From Cypionkella sp049896245 (GTDB taxonomy: Bacteria; Pseudomonadota; Alphaproteobacteria; Rhodobacterales; Rhodobacteraceae), in contig NZ_JAFCTX010000007.1 in assembly GCF_049896245.1 (NCBI RefSeq), forward strand, positions 62,001-126,000: a stretch of 64,000 nucleotides of DNA, written 5' to 3'. Position numbers and translations under genes: made by a program. The notes below the pieces were generated by a model. That model did not search any database, was not told the origin of the DNA, and saw nothing but the letters and a program-made list of their open reading frames with translations. Every line of letters starts with the position of its first letter. The first letter of the stretch is position 1. This document shows, one piece after another, positions 41,616 to 49,462 of this stretch.

Positions 41616-43256
41616 TCAAACCTTCCCGCCCGCGTCCGATTTGCCCACGCCAGATTTGCCCACGTCCGATTTGCCCACGCCAGATGTGGCCGCATCCGAC
41701 ACACCCGCCATCAACAGCCCCAACGCGCGCTCATTCGTGGTCTCGGGGTCCGCCGTGCCCATGATATGGCCGTCAAACATCACCGCGATCCGGTCGGAAA
41801 GGGACATGATTTCATCCAGTTCCACCGAGACCAGCAAAATCGCCTTGCCCGCGTCGCGCAAAGCAATGATCTGTTTATGGATGAACTCAATCGCGCCAAT
41901 ATCCACCCCGCGCGTCGGCTGGCCGATCAGCAACAGGTCTGGATTCTGCTCCATCTCGCGCGCCACCACGATCTTTTGCTGATTGCCGCCCGAGAAATTC
42001 TTCGCGGCCAGATAGCAATTCGGCGGCCGCACGTCAAAGGTCGCCATCTTGGCCTCGGCATCGCGGCGCAAAGCGTCATTATCCATGAACAGCGCGTTTT
42101 TCTGATACTTCGGGTCGTTGTGATAGCCGAACGCCACGTTTTCCCAAGCCGAGAAATCCATGATCAGCCCCAGATGCTGGCGATCTTCCGGCACATGCGC
42201 GATCCCGGCCTCACGCCGCGTCTGCCCATTCGCCGCCAACCCCACCAGCGGCAAATCCGCCCCTTTCAGCGTGATCCGCCCGGTCGCCCGCGCAATGCCA
42301 CCCAAAGCCTCCAGCAGTTCTGACTGGCCATTGCCCGCCACCCCCGCGATGCCCAAAATCTCGCCCGCCCGGATCTCAAAGCTGACGCCCTTCAGCCGCT
42401 CGACCCCGTTCTCGTCCTTCACCCGCAGATTTTCCACCGCCAGCACCACCGCCCCCGGTGTCGCCTTAACCTTCTCGACCTCCAGCAGAACCTTGCGCCC
42501 CACCATCAGCTCGGCCAACGCCTCGGGCGATGAGTCCGCAGTCTTCACCGTCCCCACCATCGTACCGCGCCGCATCACCGAGACATTGTCCGTCGCCTCC
42601 ATGATCTCGCGCAGCTTGTGGGTGATCAGGATGATGGTCTTACCTTGTTCCTTCAACCCGTTCAGAATCCTGAACAAATGGTCGGCTTCATCCGGGGTCA
42701 ACACCCCGGTCGGCTCATCCAGAATCAGAATATCGGCCTGCCGATACAGGGCTTTCAAAATCTCCACCCGCTGCTGATGCCCGACCGACAGGTCTTCGAT
42801 CAAAGCATCCGGGTCGACATCCATCTCATATTCGCGGGACAAGTCCCCAAGAACCTTGCGCGCCTTCGCCAGCGAGGTGTTCAACATCGGGCCATCCTCG
42901 GCCCCCAGGATCACATTCTCCAGCACCGTGAAATTCTGCACCAGTTTGAAATGCTGGAACACCATGCCGATACCGGCGCGAATGGCGCTCTGGCTGTCGG
43001 GGATCGGGGTCAGCTTGCCGTTTATAAAAATCTCGCCCGCATCAGCGCGGTAAAAGCCGTACAGGATCGACATCAGCGTCGATTTGCCCGCGCCATTCTC
43101 GCCGATAATGCCGTGAATCGTGCCGCGCGGCACCGCGATATTAATGTCTTTATTGGCCTGCACCGGGCCAAAGGCCTTCGAGATGCCTTTGAGTTCAATC
43201 GCATAAGGGGAGAGGGCGGCAGTTGCCTGCCGCCCCCCATTGCTCGAAAGCCCCAT
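41616..43256 (-). CDS. Nucleoside ABC transporter ATP-binding protein
   Basis: The 546-residue protein has two ABC domains. Walker A in domain 1 is GIIGENGAGKSTLMSILYG; signature and Walker B are LSVGHQQRVEILKALYR and ILILDEPTGVLTPDEA. Domain 2 has the degenerate GIAGVAGNGQSELLEALG and NFSGGNQQKIVVAREM. This arrangement is that of the sugar/nucleoside (RbsA-like) group. The C-terminus carries a pentapeptide repeat (GVGKSDVGKSGVGKS). The start overlaps the BMP stop. It energises import of nucleosides with the two permeases. Confidence 0.93.
   Translation of the reverse strand: MGLSSNGGRQATAALSPYAIELKGISKAFGPVQANKDINIAVPRGTIHGIIGENGAGKSTLMSILYGFYRADAGEIFINGKLTPIPDSQSAIRAGIGMVFQHFKLVQNFTVLENVILGAEDGPMLNTSLAKARKVLGDLSREYEMDVDPDALIEDLSVGHQQRVEILKALYRQADILILDEPTGVLTPDEADHLFRILNGLKEQGKTIILITHKLREIMEATDNVSVMRRGTMVGTVKTADSSPEALAELMVGRKVLLEVEKVKATPGAVVLAVENLRVKDENGVERLKGVSFEIRAGEILGIAGVAGNGQSELLEALGGIARATGRITLKGADLPLVGLAANGQTRREAGIAHVPEDRQHLGLIMDFSAWENVAFGYHNDPKYQKNALFMDNDALRRDAEAKMATFDVRPPNCYLAAKNFSGGNQQKIVVAREMEQNPDLLLIGQPTRGVDIGAIEFIHKQIIALRDAGKAILLVSVELDEIMSLSDRIAVMFDGHIMGTADPETTNERALGLLMAGVSDAATSGVGKSDVGKSGVGKSDAGGKV
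41633..41692. repeat. Tandem 15/30-bp repeat encoding SGVGK/SDVGK
   Basis: Two 30-bp units (41633-41662, 41663-41692) each contain two 15-bp subunits such as CGTCCGATTTGCCCA and CGCCAGATTTGCCCA. They encode the pentapeptide SGVGK alternating with SDVGK at the C-terminus of the ATPase. The repeat number can change by slippage without changing frame. It lies after the conserved ATPase, so the tail is probably not catalytic. Confidence 0.85.
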
Positions 43257-44251
43257 CAGAACGACCCAGCCGGGCAGGTGTTGTCGGACATGTAATCATG
43301 CACCACCAACGCGCCCGATTTGATCTTTTCGGCCGCTGCATCGACAGCAGCCTGCATTTCCGGCGTCACCAGCTTGGCGTTGTTTTCGTCCATCGCATAG
43401 CCAACGCCGCCCGCCTTAAGGTCCATCACATTGATGCCGGGCTTCAGATCGACGCCCTCTTTGAACGCCTCATAAACCGCGTTGTCCACCCGCTTCATCA
43501 TCGAGGTCAGCACTTGCCCCGGATGCATGTAGTTCTGGTTGCTATCGACGCCGATTGAGAGAATCCCCTCATCCGCTGCCGTTTGCAACACGCCAACCCC
43601 GGTGCCGCCTGCCGCCGCATAGATCACGTCGGCCTTTTGCGAGATCTGCGCCTTCGCCAGTTCCGCGCCCTTCACAGGATCATTCCAAGCCGCCGGAGTC
43701 GTCCCGGTCATGTTCAGAATAACCGTCGCATCCGGCTTTACAGCCTTGACGCCCTGCGCATAGCCGCAACCAAAGCGCCGGATCAACGGAATATCCATGC
43801 CGCCGATGAAGCCGACGGTGTTGGTCTTAGACGCCAGACCAGCCATCATCCCGACCAGATACGAGCCCTGATCTTCGGTAAACACCACCGATTTCACGTT
43901 CGGCTGCTCGACCACCATGTCGATGATGCCGAATTTGGTGTCGGGGAAGTCGGGGGCGACGGTGTTCAGCACATCACCAAAGGCAAAGCCAGTCATGATG
44001 ATCGGGTTCGCGCCATCTTCGGCCAAAGACCGCAAAGCCTGCTCGCGCTGGGCTTCAGACTGCATTTCCAGCTCTTTATAGGTACCGCCAGTTTCCTTCG
44101 CCCATTTTTCAGCGCCGTTGAACGCCGCCTCATTGAACGATTTGTCGAACTTGCCGCCCAGATCGAAGATGATCGCAGGTTCCGCCAGTGCCGCACTGCC
44201 CGTCAGCGCCAAAGTCGCTGCTGCACCCAGCAGGTGTTTCATCAGGGTCAT
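43256..44251 (-). CDS. BMP-family nucleoside-binding lipoprotein/periplasmic protein
   Basis: The 331-residue protein has a signal peptide, MKHLLGAAATLALTGSAALA, with no lipobox Cys, so it should be periplasmic. The fold is PBP1-like: PAIIFDLGGKFDKSFNEAAF, VVFTEDQGSYLVGMMAGLAS and AAGGTGVGVLQTAADEGILS are BMP-family signatures. It binds nucleosides for the adjoining ABC importer. The start ATG at 44251 has a second ATG at 44242. An inverted operator lies upstream at 44432-44447. Confidence 0.92.
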   Translation of the reverse strand: MTLMKHLLGAAATLALTGSAALAEPAIIFDLGGKFDKSFNEAAFNGAEKWAKETGGTYKELEMQSEAQREQALRSLAEDGANPIIMTGFAFGDVLNTVAPDFPDTKFGIIDMVVEQPNVKSVVFTEDQGSYLVGMMAGLASKTNTVGFIGGMDIPLIRRFGCGYAQGVKAVKPDATVILNMTGTTPAAWNDPVKGAELAKAQISQKADVIYAAAGGTGVGVLQTAADEGILSIGVDSNQNYMHPGQVLTSMMKRVDNAVYEAFKEGVDLKPGINVMDLKAGGVGYAMDENNAKLVTPEMQAAVDAAAEKIKSGALVVHDYMSDNTCPAGSF

Positions 44252-44431
44252 AGTTTTCTCCCGGTTTACGTGTTGTTAGCGTTTTTGTTTTCCCATCTCG
44301 GCGCAGCCAGTGTGGCCATCGTCCCGGCGGGTCGTGCTGGATTTAGGACAGCGCTTTGCGAGAGGGTCAACAGGAATCTGTGGCACGCTTGCGCAAGCAG
44401 ACAGCGCCGCCGCATGACGACAGTGAGAAAT

Positions 44432-44447
44432 ATACCATTTGGTCAGT
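44432..44447. promoter_or_regulatory. RutR-like operator before the nucleoside importer
   Basis: On minus the sequence is CTGACCAAATGGTAT, matching TTGACCAnnTGGTCAA, the RutR consensus as I recall it, with a perfect TGACCA half and a TGGT second half. RutR-type TetR proteins respond to pyrimidines. The site lies about 180 bases upstream of the BMP start, on the far side of the RimI gene's stop. It could control the importer, but the distance is larger than usual. The gap 44252-44467 holds no gene that I can see. Confidence 0.45.
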
Positions 44448-44467
44448 AATTTGGCGGCAACGGGTCG

Positions 44468-44893
44468 CTAAATCGCCCGTACCAGCACCAATGCATCCAG
44501 CCGCGCGCCCGCAGGGGTTTGGTAATACCCGCGACGTTTGCCTTTCGGCTCAAAGCCTTTGCGGGCATAAAGGCTCTGCGCGGGCAGGTTATTGGCCGCG
44601 ACTTCAAGGAAAACTGATTCGCCCCCGCGCAGCTTGGCCTCGGCCAAAAACCCATCCACCAACCGCCCCCCCGTGCCCCGCTTGCGCGCACTGGGGTCTA
44701 CCGCAAGCGTGATCAATTCCGCCTCATCCGCCACCACCCGGCCAATCACAAAGCCGCTCGGTTCCGTCAGCACAAACACCAAGGCGCTGTCCAACGTGCT
44801 GGCAATCTCTGCCGCAGACCAAGGTTTTGGTGTGGTGAAACACGCCGCATGAATGACGGCCATTTCGTCAAAGGTCATCTGATCTGGCGTCAC
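44468..44893 (-). CDS. rimI: Ribosomal protein S18 alanine N-acetyltransferase-like GNAT
   Basis: The GTG at 44893 overlaps the tsaB stop (GTGA) and gives 141 residues. The GNAT acetyl-CoA motif LITLAVDPSARKRGTGGRLV is at residues ~60-79, followed by LEVAANNLPAQSLYARKGFE, the RimI-type C-terminal motif. RimI acetylates the S18 N-terminal Ala. The context with TsaB and Nfu supports the call. An ATG at 44878 is the alternative start. Confidence 0.85.
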   Translation of the reverse strand: MTPDQMTFDEMAVIHAACFTTPKPWSAAEIASTLDSALVFVLTEPSGFVIGRVVADEAELITLAVDPSARKRGTGGRLVDGFLAEAKLRGGESVFLEVAANNLPAQSLYARKGFEPKGKRRGYYQTPAGARLDALVLVRAI

Positions 44894-45516
44894 GATGCTG
44901 CCAGATCAAGAATAACCGGCGGCGGATCACTCGGCGGTGCCGCATCCGCGCCGCGCAGATAGAACGGGGCGGGGCGCGGCTGCACCGACCCCAGCCGCGT
45001 CAAAGCAATCCGCGCAATCGCCTCGGCTATCGGCAGACTGTCCAAGCCCCCCCGACCCGCGACCGCCCCCTCAACCGTGCGCAAATCCTCAGCCGTCACA
45101 ATCCGCGCCACCCCAGGCCCGTCCATCTCAAACCGCTGCACATAGCTTTCGCCGCGCCGCGCGTCCTCGATCACCGTCACCGGGCGCGGCAGACCGAACG
45201 CCGCCGCCTCCAACCGCGTTACCCCAATCGCCGGCACGCCCAAGCCCAAAGCCAGCCCCCGCGCCGCCGCCACCGCAATCCGCACCCCGGTGAAATTTCC
45301 CGGCCCGATGCCGACCGCAATCGCCGTCACATCCGCCAAAACCACGCCAGCCTCAGCCAGCAGGTCCGAGATCAAAGGCATCAGCCGCTCGGCCTGTCCC
45401 TTCTCCATCGCCTCAGATTTCAGCCAGACTCGCCCATCATTTTGGCCGCCCAATAACAAAGCGGCGGCGCAATGCGCCGCCGATGTGTCAAATGCCAGGA
45501 TAATATCAGGCAGCAA
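44890..45516 (-). CDS. tsaB: tRNA threonylcarbamoyladenosine biosynthesis protein TsaB
   Basis: TsaB is the partner of TsaD in making t6A37 of ANN-decoding tRNAs. The protein starts IILAFDTSAAHCAAALLLGG with the ASKHA-fold phosphate loop. GVGLGPGNFTGVRIAVAAAR-like residues appear as VGIGPGNFTGVRIAVAAARG. The family lacks the second ATPase half seen in TsaD, as here. No ATG is available at the conserved N-terminus; a TTG at 45516, inside the Nfu gene, gives MLPDIILAFD and is my choice. The ATG at 45567 adds 17 non-conserved residues. It is coupled to rimI. Confidence 0.86.
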   Translation of the reverse strand: MLPDIILAFDTSAAHCAAALLLGGQNDGRVWLKSEAMEKGQAERLMPLISDLLAEAGVVLADVTAIAVGIGPGNFTGVRIAVAAARGLALGLGVPAIGVTRLEAAAFGLPRPVTVIEDARRGESYVQRFEMDGPGVARIVTAEDLRTVEGAVAGRGGLDSLPIAEAIARIALTRLGSVQPRPAPFYLRGADAAPPSDPPPVILDLAAS

Positions 45517-46063
45517 CCGGACGCACCTCAAGCACTTCGGGGATGTAATGCCGCAGCAGGTTCTCAATCCCCATCTTCAAGGTCAGGGTCGAAGACGGGC
45601 AACCCGCGCAAGCGCCCTTCATATGCAGATAGACCACGCCGCGATCAAAGCCGTGGAACGTAATATCGCCACCATCCTGCGCCACCGCAGGCCGCACGCG
45701 GGTATCCAGCAACTCTTTGATCTGCTTGACAATATCGGCATCTGGCCCGTCATGCGCCGCATGGGCTGCTTGGCTTTCGCCTTCCATCACGGCAGCACCG
45801 GATTGGAAGTGCTCCATGATCGCGCCCAAAATCGCGGGCTTGATGTGCTGCCAATCGGCGGCTTCGGCCTTGGTCACGGTGATGAAATCGGTGCCAAAGA
45901 ACACACCGGTGACTTGGCCCGTCGCAAAAATCCGCTTCGCCAGCGGCGACTTTTGCCCAGCCTCAAGGCTCGGGAAATCGGCAGTGCCCATCTCCAGCAC
46001 GGCTTGCCCCGGCAGGAACTTCAGCGTCGCCGGGTTCGGGGTGGATTCGGTCTGGATGAACAT
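45506..46063 (-). CDS. NfuA-type Fe-S scaffold/carrier (Nfu/NifU C-terminal)
   Basis: The 185-residue protein begins MFIQTESTPNPATLKFLPGQ, the Nfu N-terminal domain. The C-terminal NifU-like domain has VRPAVAQDGGDITFHGFDRG and the [4Fe-4S]-binding CxxC in MKGACAGCPSSTLTLKMGIE. Such proteins bring Fe-S clusters to apoproteins such as aconitase. It is the first gene of a nfu-tsaB-rimI operon. Its stop lies inside the tsaB start region. Confidence 0.92.
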   Translation of the reverse strand: MFIQTESTPNPATLKFLPGQAVLEMGTADFPSLEAGQKSPLAKRIFATGQVTGVFFGTDFITVTKAEAADWQHIKPAILGAIMEHFQSGAAVMEGESQAAHAAHDGPDADIVKQIKELLDTRVRPAVAQDGGDITFHGFDRGVVYLHMKGACAGCPSSTLTLKMGIENLLRHYIPEVLEVRPVAA

Positions 46064-46205
46064 GATCTTTTCTCCGACTATTCCAGTTGGATATGCGCGC
46101 TTAGTACTACGAAGTCAAGTTTGGAACCGTTCTAAATCACCCCGAGGCCCGCAAAAAAGGCCGCAAGGTTTCCCACGCGCCGCCTCATCCTGCAGCCAAG
46201 CCCAA

Positions 46206-46805
46206 TCAGAACCTGATGATGTAAGAAATCCCCGTCACCAGCGGATCAATCTCAACCTTGCCGATCCCCGCGCCATTCAAACTCACGTCGCTTTGGATCT
46301 TGGCATAGCGCAGATCAAACCGCAGCGCCGCCTTGTCGCTCAGCGCATAATCCGCGCCCAGATGCACGGCCACGCCAAAGCTGTCGTCGATCTTCAGATC
46401 CCCCAAGGGCGAACTGGTCTCGAAAAACTTGGTGTAATTCAGCCCAAGCCCGACAAACGGCGTGAACTTGCTGGCGTTCGCGAAGTGGTAATTCAGCGAG
46501 ATTGTCGGCGGCAGTTGCTTGGTCTCACCCGCAAAACCGCCGTTCAGGTAGATCGAGTGCTTGAAGGGCAGCGCCGCCAGAACCTCAAGCCCCAGATTAT
46601 CGCGCAGAAAATACTCGAAGGTGATCGAGGGCTGGGTGCTGTCGCTCGCCGTGGCAGCGGCACCTGCCAAGGTGCCGTTGTCGCTTTTCGGCGAGACGAG
46701 CGCGACACCAAAGCCAAGCGTCATATCGCCCGCAGATTGCGCGGCAGCAGGGCCTGCCAAGGCAGCGGTGGCAACAACGGCGAGAAGGGTGATCTTCATT
46801 TTCAT
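46206..46805 (-). CDS. ompW: OmpW-family outer membrane protein
   Basis: The 199-residue protein has a signal peptide (MKMKITLLAVVATAALAGPA) and an eight-stranded barrel pattern. GDMTLGFGVALVSPKSDNGT, LEVLAALPFKHSI and TPFVGLGLNYTKFF are OmpW signatures, and it ends with a terminal Phe (GISYIIRF) for BAM insertion. OmpW channels move small hydrophobic compounds. A perfect FNR box lies upstream, in line with oxygen control of ompW in other bacteria. Confidence 0.88.
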   Translation of the reverse strand: MKMKITLLAVVATAALAGPAAAQSAGDMTLGFGVALVSPKSDNGTLAGAAATASDSTQPSITFEYFLRDNLGLEVLAALPFKHSIYLNGGFAGETKQLPPTISLNYHFANASKFTPFVGLGLNYTKFFETSSPLGDLKIDDSFGVAVHLGADYALSDKAALRFDLRYAKIQSDVSLNGAGIGKVEIDPLVTGISYIIRF

Positions 46806-46857
46806 TTCCGCAAATTAGGGTGCGGGGTCACCCTCTGCCCAGAAGCCCCGCCGGACG

Positions 46858-46871
46858 TTGATATGAATCAA
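46858..46871. promoter_or_regulatory. FNR/FnrL box before ompW
   Basis: The 14-mer TTGATATGAATCAA is a perfect TTGAT-N4-ATCAA palindrome. It lies about 53 bases upstream of the ompW ATG, at a place suited to class I or II activation depending on the transcription start, which I cannot define. FNR-type proteins use an oxygen-labile Fe-S cluster. Confidence 0.75.
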
Positions 46872-46921
46872 ACCCGGCAGGATCAGCGCTGCGGCAGGGT
46901 GTCGCGCGCAGGCTTAGTCCA

Positions 46922-46947
46922 AATAGGTCGGCCTATTCCGAATAGGC
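46922..46947 (-). terminator. Hairpin after the 58-aa gene
   Basis: GCCTATT (46931-46937) and AATAGGC (46941-46947) form a perfect 7-bp stem with a 3-base loop; AATAGG (46922 region) offers an alternative pairing. It begins 5 bases after the stop of the small gene at 46952. Only a short T-rich stretch follows on minus. Confidence 0.45.
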
Positions 46948-46951
46948 AGAC

Positions 46952-47128
46952 TCAATCCGAATAATACGCATACATCGCCTCAAGCGGGCTAAGGCTTGGC
47001 GCGGCTGTCGGGCAGGGCAGCGGACTGGCTTTGAAATAGGCGTCAGCCTCCTGTGCGGCGCGGATCGCGGTGATCGGCTGATTGGCCAAGCTGGTTGCAA
47101 AAGCGGTGACAGACGGATTGCGGCTCAT
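46952..47128 (-). CDS. Small protein of unknown function (58 aa)
   Basis: The ATG at 47128 is preceded by AAAAGGAGCACGCT, a strong RBS. The product begins MSRNPSVTAFATSLANQPIT and contains RAAQEADAYFKASPLPCPTA, ending in MYAYYSD. A promoter-like sequence stands 29 bases upstream. I do not recognise a family. The longer ORF to 47281 uses an upstream ATG inside DUF2867 and is rejected. The good RBS, promoter and following hairpin suggest a real gene. Confidence 0.6.
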   Translation of the reverse strand: MSRNPSVTAFATSLANQPITAIRAAQEADAYFKASPLPCPTAAPSLSPLEAMYAYYSD

Positions 47129-47156
47129 AGCGTGCTCCTTTTGTCCTCCCGCATCG

Positions 47157-47184
47157 AATATAGGGTCCAATGCTGCAACTGCAA
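47157..47184 (-). promoter_or_regulatory. Promoter of the 58-aa gene
   Basis: On minus, TTGCAG (47184-47179) is followed by 16 bases and TATATT (47162-47157). The -35 lies within a direct repeat, CAATGCTGCAACTGC, present at 47168-47182 and 47191-47205 (23-bp period). The repeats could bind an activator or repressor. The ATG is 29 bases downstream of the -10. Confidence 0.5.
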
Positions 47185-47205
47185 AGCGCACAATGCTGCA
47201 ACTGC
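47168..47205. repeat. Two 15-bp direct repeats at the 58-aa gene promoter
   Basis: CAATGCTGCAACTGC occurs twice, identical, with a period of 23 bp (about two helical turns). One copy overlaps the -35 region and the other is just upstream of it. This fits a tandem operator. Confidence 0.7.
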
Positions 47206-47228
47206 GAAATGCGCGCAGCGCAGGGCAG

Positions 47229-47741
47229 TCAGCCCCGCCGCAACTCGCCCCGCCGCAACCGCCGCAACATCGCCCAAACAATCACCTTATGCGCAGGGGC
47301 CACCGGAATCATATAAAGCCGCCCAAACCAGTTGTGTGTGACCACCGAAGCGGTGATCGCCAGCTGCGTCCCCTCCACCGTCACGCAAGTCATCACATCC
47401 AGATGCTTGTCGCGCGCCGTCAGTGACAACACCTGATCGTCGATATGCTCGATCAAAAAGAAATCGAGACGATCGCCCACCTGCGGCGCATCCACCCTAT
47501 CCCCGGAAAACCCGCCAATCCGCGCCACCCCAAACCGCGCCGAAATCGCATCCCGCAGCCAAAACGCAAGCGCCATTCCCGGCAGCGGCTTCGCCATCAC
47601 CACCCGCCAAGCCTGCAACGCCTTGACAGGGGCGGGCAGGGCAACGCTCTGGCTATCCAGATAGGCCAACGCCGCCTGTGGGGCGATCAGTTGTGCATGG
47701 GCGGGAAGCTGCATCGCGGACACCTTACTTTGCGACACCAT
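47229..47741 (-). CDS. DUF2867-domain protein
   Basis: The ATG at 47741 gives 170 residues. DRLDFFLIEHIDDQVLSLTA, then THNWFGRLYMIPVAPAHKVI, are the DUF2867 signatures. Function in this family is unknown; it resembles a polyketide-cyclase-like fold. Starts at 47783 and 47714 are also possible. The 3' end lies about 100 bases upstream of the 58-aa gene start. Neighbouring genes give no clear clue. Confidence 0.78.
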   Translation of the reverse strand: MVSQSKVSAMQLPAHAQLIAPQAALAYLDSQSVALPAPVKALQAWRVVMAKPLPGMALAFWLRDAISARFGVARIGGFSGDRVDAPQVGDRLDFFLIEHIDDQVLSLTARDKHLDVMTCVTVEGTQLAITASVVTHNWFGRLYMIPVAPAHKVIVWAMLRRLRRGELRRG

Positions 47742-47801
47742 ACCCCCATTGCGCGAGACACAGGCTGAGACAGATGGCCTCACCCCACAAGCCAGCAGCC
47801 G

Positions 47802-49289
47802 CTACTGATAGCAATAAATCGGCACCACCGCCGCCGTGATCTGATCAGGTATGCCTGCGCCCAAATCAATCGGCTCTGTGCTGCTGCGCGGAAACATCAC
47901 TCCCGCACCGCTGAGAAACGCGTTCAACGGCTGCACGGGCACCGCAAAATTCATATTCTGCGGCAACGTGCCCGTCGATTTCAGCATCTCCAGATCATCA
48001 ACCCGCGAGACGACCACCCCAACCACGCCCCCCGCCGCATTGATCAACGGCCCACCCGAGTTCCCTGGCTGCACCGGAGTCGAGATCATGATGCGGTCCT
48101 TGCCGCCGTCAACGCCTTGTAGCGCACTGATATTGCCATTCGTCGCCGTCAAACCTTGGCCCAGACTGCCCAGATAGGGATAGCCCAGCGCCATCACCGT
48201 CTCGCCCAGCTTCGGCGTCACGCTGTCGCCAATCCCCAACCACACCGCCGAACGACGTGTCCCGGTCAGCGCCGCAAGGTCCAGCCGATCATCCTTGGCT
48301 AAGACCTGCAATGGGCTGCCATCCGCCAAACTCAGCGATCCGCAGCCAGCCACCACATGCGCCGCCGTCACCAGATCGGTGTTGTTGATGTAAAACCCGG
48401 TGCCCGACCCCGACAAAGTTCCGCTTGGCCCCGTGGCCTCAGTGCTCGGTTCATCCGGCTCTGCTGTGCTGATCTTTGGGCTGTCCGTCGTACCGCCAAA
48501 AGGCTGTGCGGGCGGGGCAGGCGACTTCACGATGGCAGGTGGTGCAGGGTCCGGGGCAGGCCACAGCAAAGCTGCCAGCACGCCGTCGGGCGGCAAGGTC
48601 AGATCACTGCCGCGCCCGCGTTGGATGCTGCCACTCAGCAAAGCCACTCTGCCCGCATGTTCCGCGCCCGACAGCAGCGAAATGGTCATGTAAATATCGC
48701 CGATGAGGTCAGATCGCACATAAGAGAATACCCCTCCCGGCATTTCGCTTGACGTAACGATGCGGCCCGGCTTGATGCTCTGATAAGGCTCAGTGCCTGC
48801 GCGGGCATGCTGATAGCTGTAGCGGTGATAACTCAGGGCGTCGGCCTGCCCGCCATATGCAATCACAAGATTGAAACGGCCGTCAGCAGAACTCCATGCG
48901 CTTGAAATCTCTGAACTATGCTTCGGATCGGGCGACAGCAGCTTTTCTGGAAAGGCAAAGGATATCGCGGTTTTGTCACTATAGCTGATCCACCAGCTGC
49001 TGGTTTGCCGCTCAACCTCAAACGCGTCCAGCAAGTCTTGCAAATCCGCGAATATCGGCTTGACCGTATTCAGATGCCGCAAGGTGTATCGTTCCAAGGC
49101 CCGCTGGCTGCCCTTGCCCCAAGCCCCATCCAGCAACCCATTATAATCCTCCGAAAATGCCAGCGCCGCTTGCACGATGCGTTTTTCTGGAAGGCTCAGC
49201 AGCCGGGCGTCGAATTCGGTCTGTTGCACTCCCTGCGCATAGCCCGCGCGCAGGCCAAAGGTCAGCATCACAAGGCAAAGCCACACCAT
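47802..49289 (-). CDS. Secreted trypsin-like serine protease
   Basis: The ATG at 49289 gives 495 residues with a signal peptide (MVWLCLVMLTFGLRAGYAQG). The N-terminal part (residues ~20-75) has a peptidoglycan-binding-like LLDGAWGKGSQRALERY motif. The S1C protease domain is at the C-terminus: His in LVTAAHVVAGCG, Asp in DDRLDLAAL, Ser in VQPGNSGGPLINA. A Pro/Thr-rich linker joins the parts. It probably acts in the periplasm near peptidoglycan. No PDZ domain is seen, unlike HtrA. The ATG at 49352 lacks an RBS. Confidence 0.85.
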   Translation of the reverse strand: MVWLCLVMLTFGLRAGYAQGVQQTEFDARLLSLPEKRIVQAALAFSEDYNGLLDGAWGKGSQRALERYTLRHLNTVKPIFADLQDLLDAFEVERQTSSWWISYSDKTAISFAFPEKLLSPDPKHSSEISSAWSSADGRFNLVIAYGGQADALSYHRYSYQHARAGTEPYQSIKPGRIVTSSEMPGGVFSYVRSDLIGDIYMTISLLSGAEHAGRVALLSGSIQRGRGSDLTLPPDGVLAALLWPAPDPAPPAIVKSPAPPAQPFGGTTDSPKISTAEPDEPSTEATGPSGTLSGSGTGFYINNTDLVTAAHVVAGCGSLSLADGSPLQVLAKDDRLDLAALTGTRRSAVWLGIGDSVTPKLGETVMALGYPYLGSLGQGLTATNGNISALQGVDGGKDRIMISTPVQPGNSGGPLINAAGGVVGVVVSRVDDLEMLKSTGTLPQNMNFAVPVQPLNAFLSGAGVMFPRSSTEPIDLGAGIPDQITAAVVPIYCYQ

Positions 49290-49385
49290 GACACGCAACT
49301 GCAAATCCCCCACCTGCTGATCTACAAGGTCATTCCAACATCGCCCAAACATATGGTCAAACTAGGGCGCGGATACGACCAACAC

Positions 49386-49405
49386 GGTTAACCTCCATTA
49401 ACCAT
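49386..49405. promoter_or_regulatory. CtrA-like paired sites before the serine protease
   Basis: GGTTAACCTCCATTAACCAT contains two TTAACC half-sites, the second being the full 8-mer TTAACCAT at 49398-49405. The spacing between TTAA cores is 6, one less than the usual CtrA N7, so the match is imperfect. It lies about 100 bases upstream of the protease start (minus). Confidence 0.35.
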
Positions 49406-49462
49406 ACCCCACACCGTTCAAAATCCGTCAATAAAATCAATGGTCCCGAGTTGGGACCACCC

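Noticed and set aside
44252..44431. Purine riboswitch before the nucleoside importer
   Set aside because: I could not find the conserved purine aptamer core or a three-way junction; only the RutR-like site stands out.
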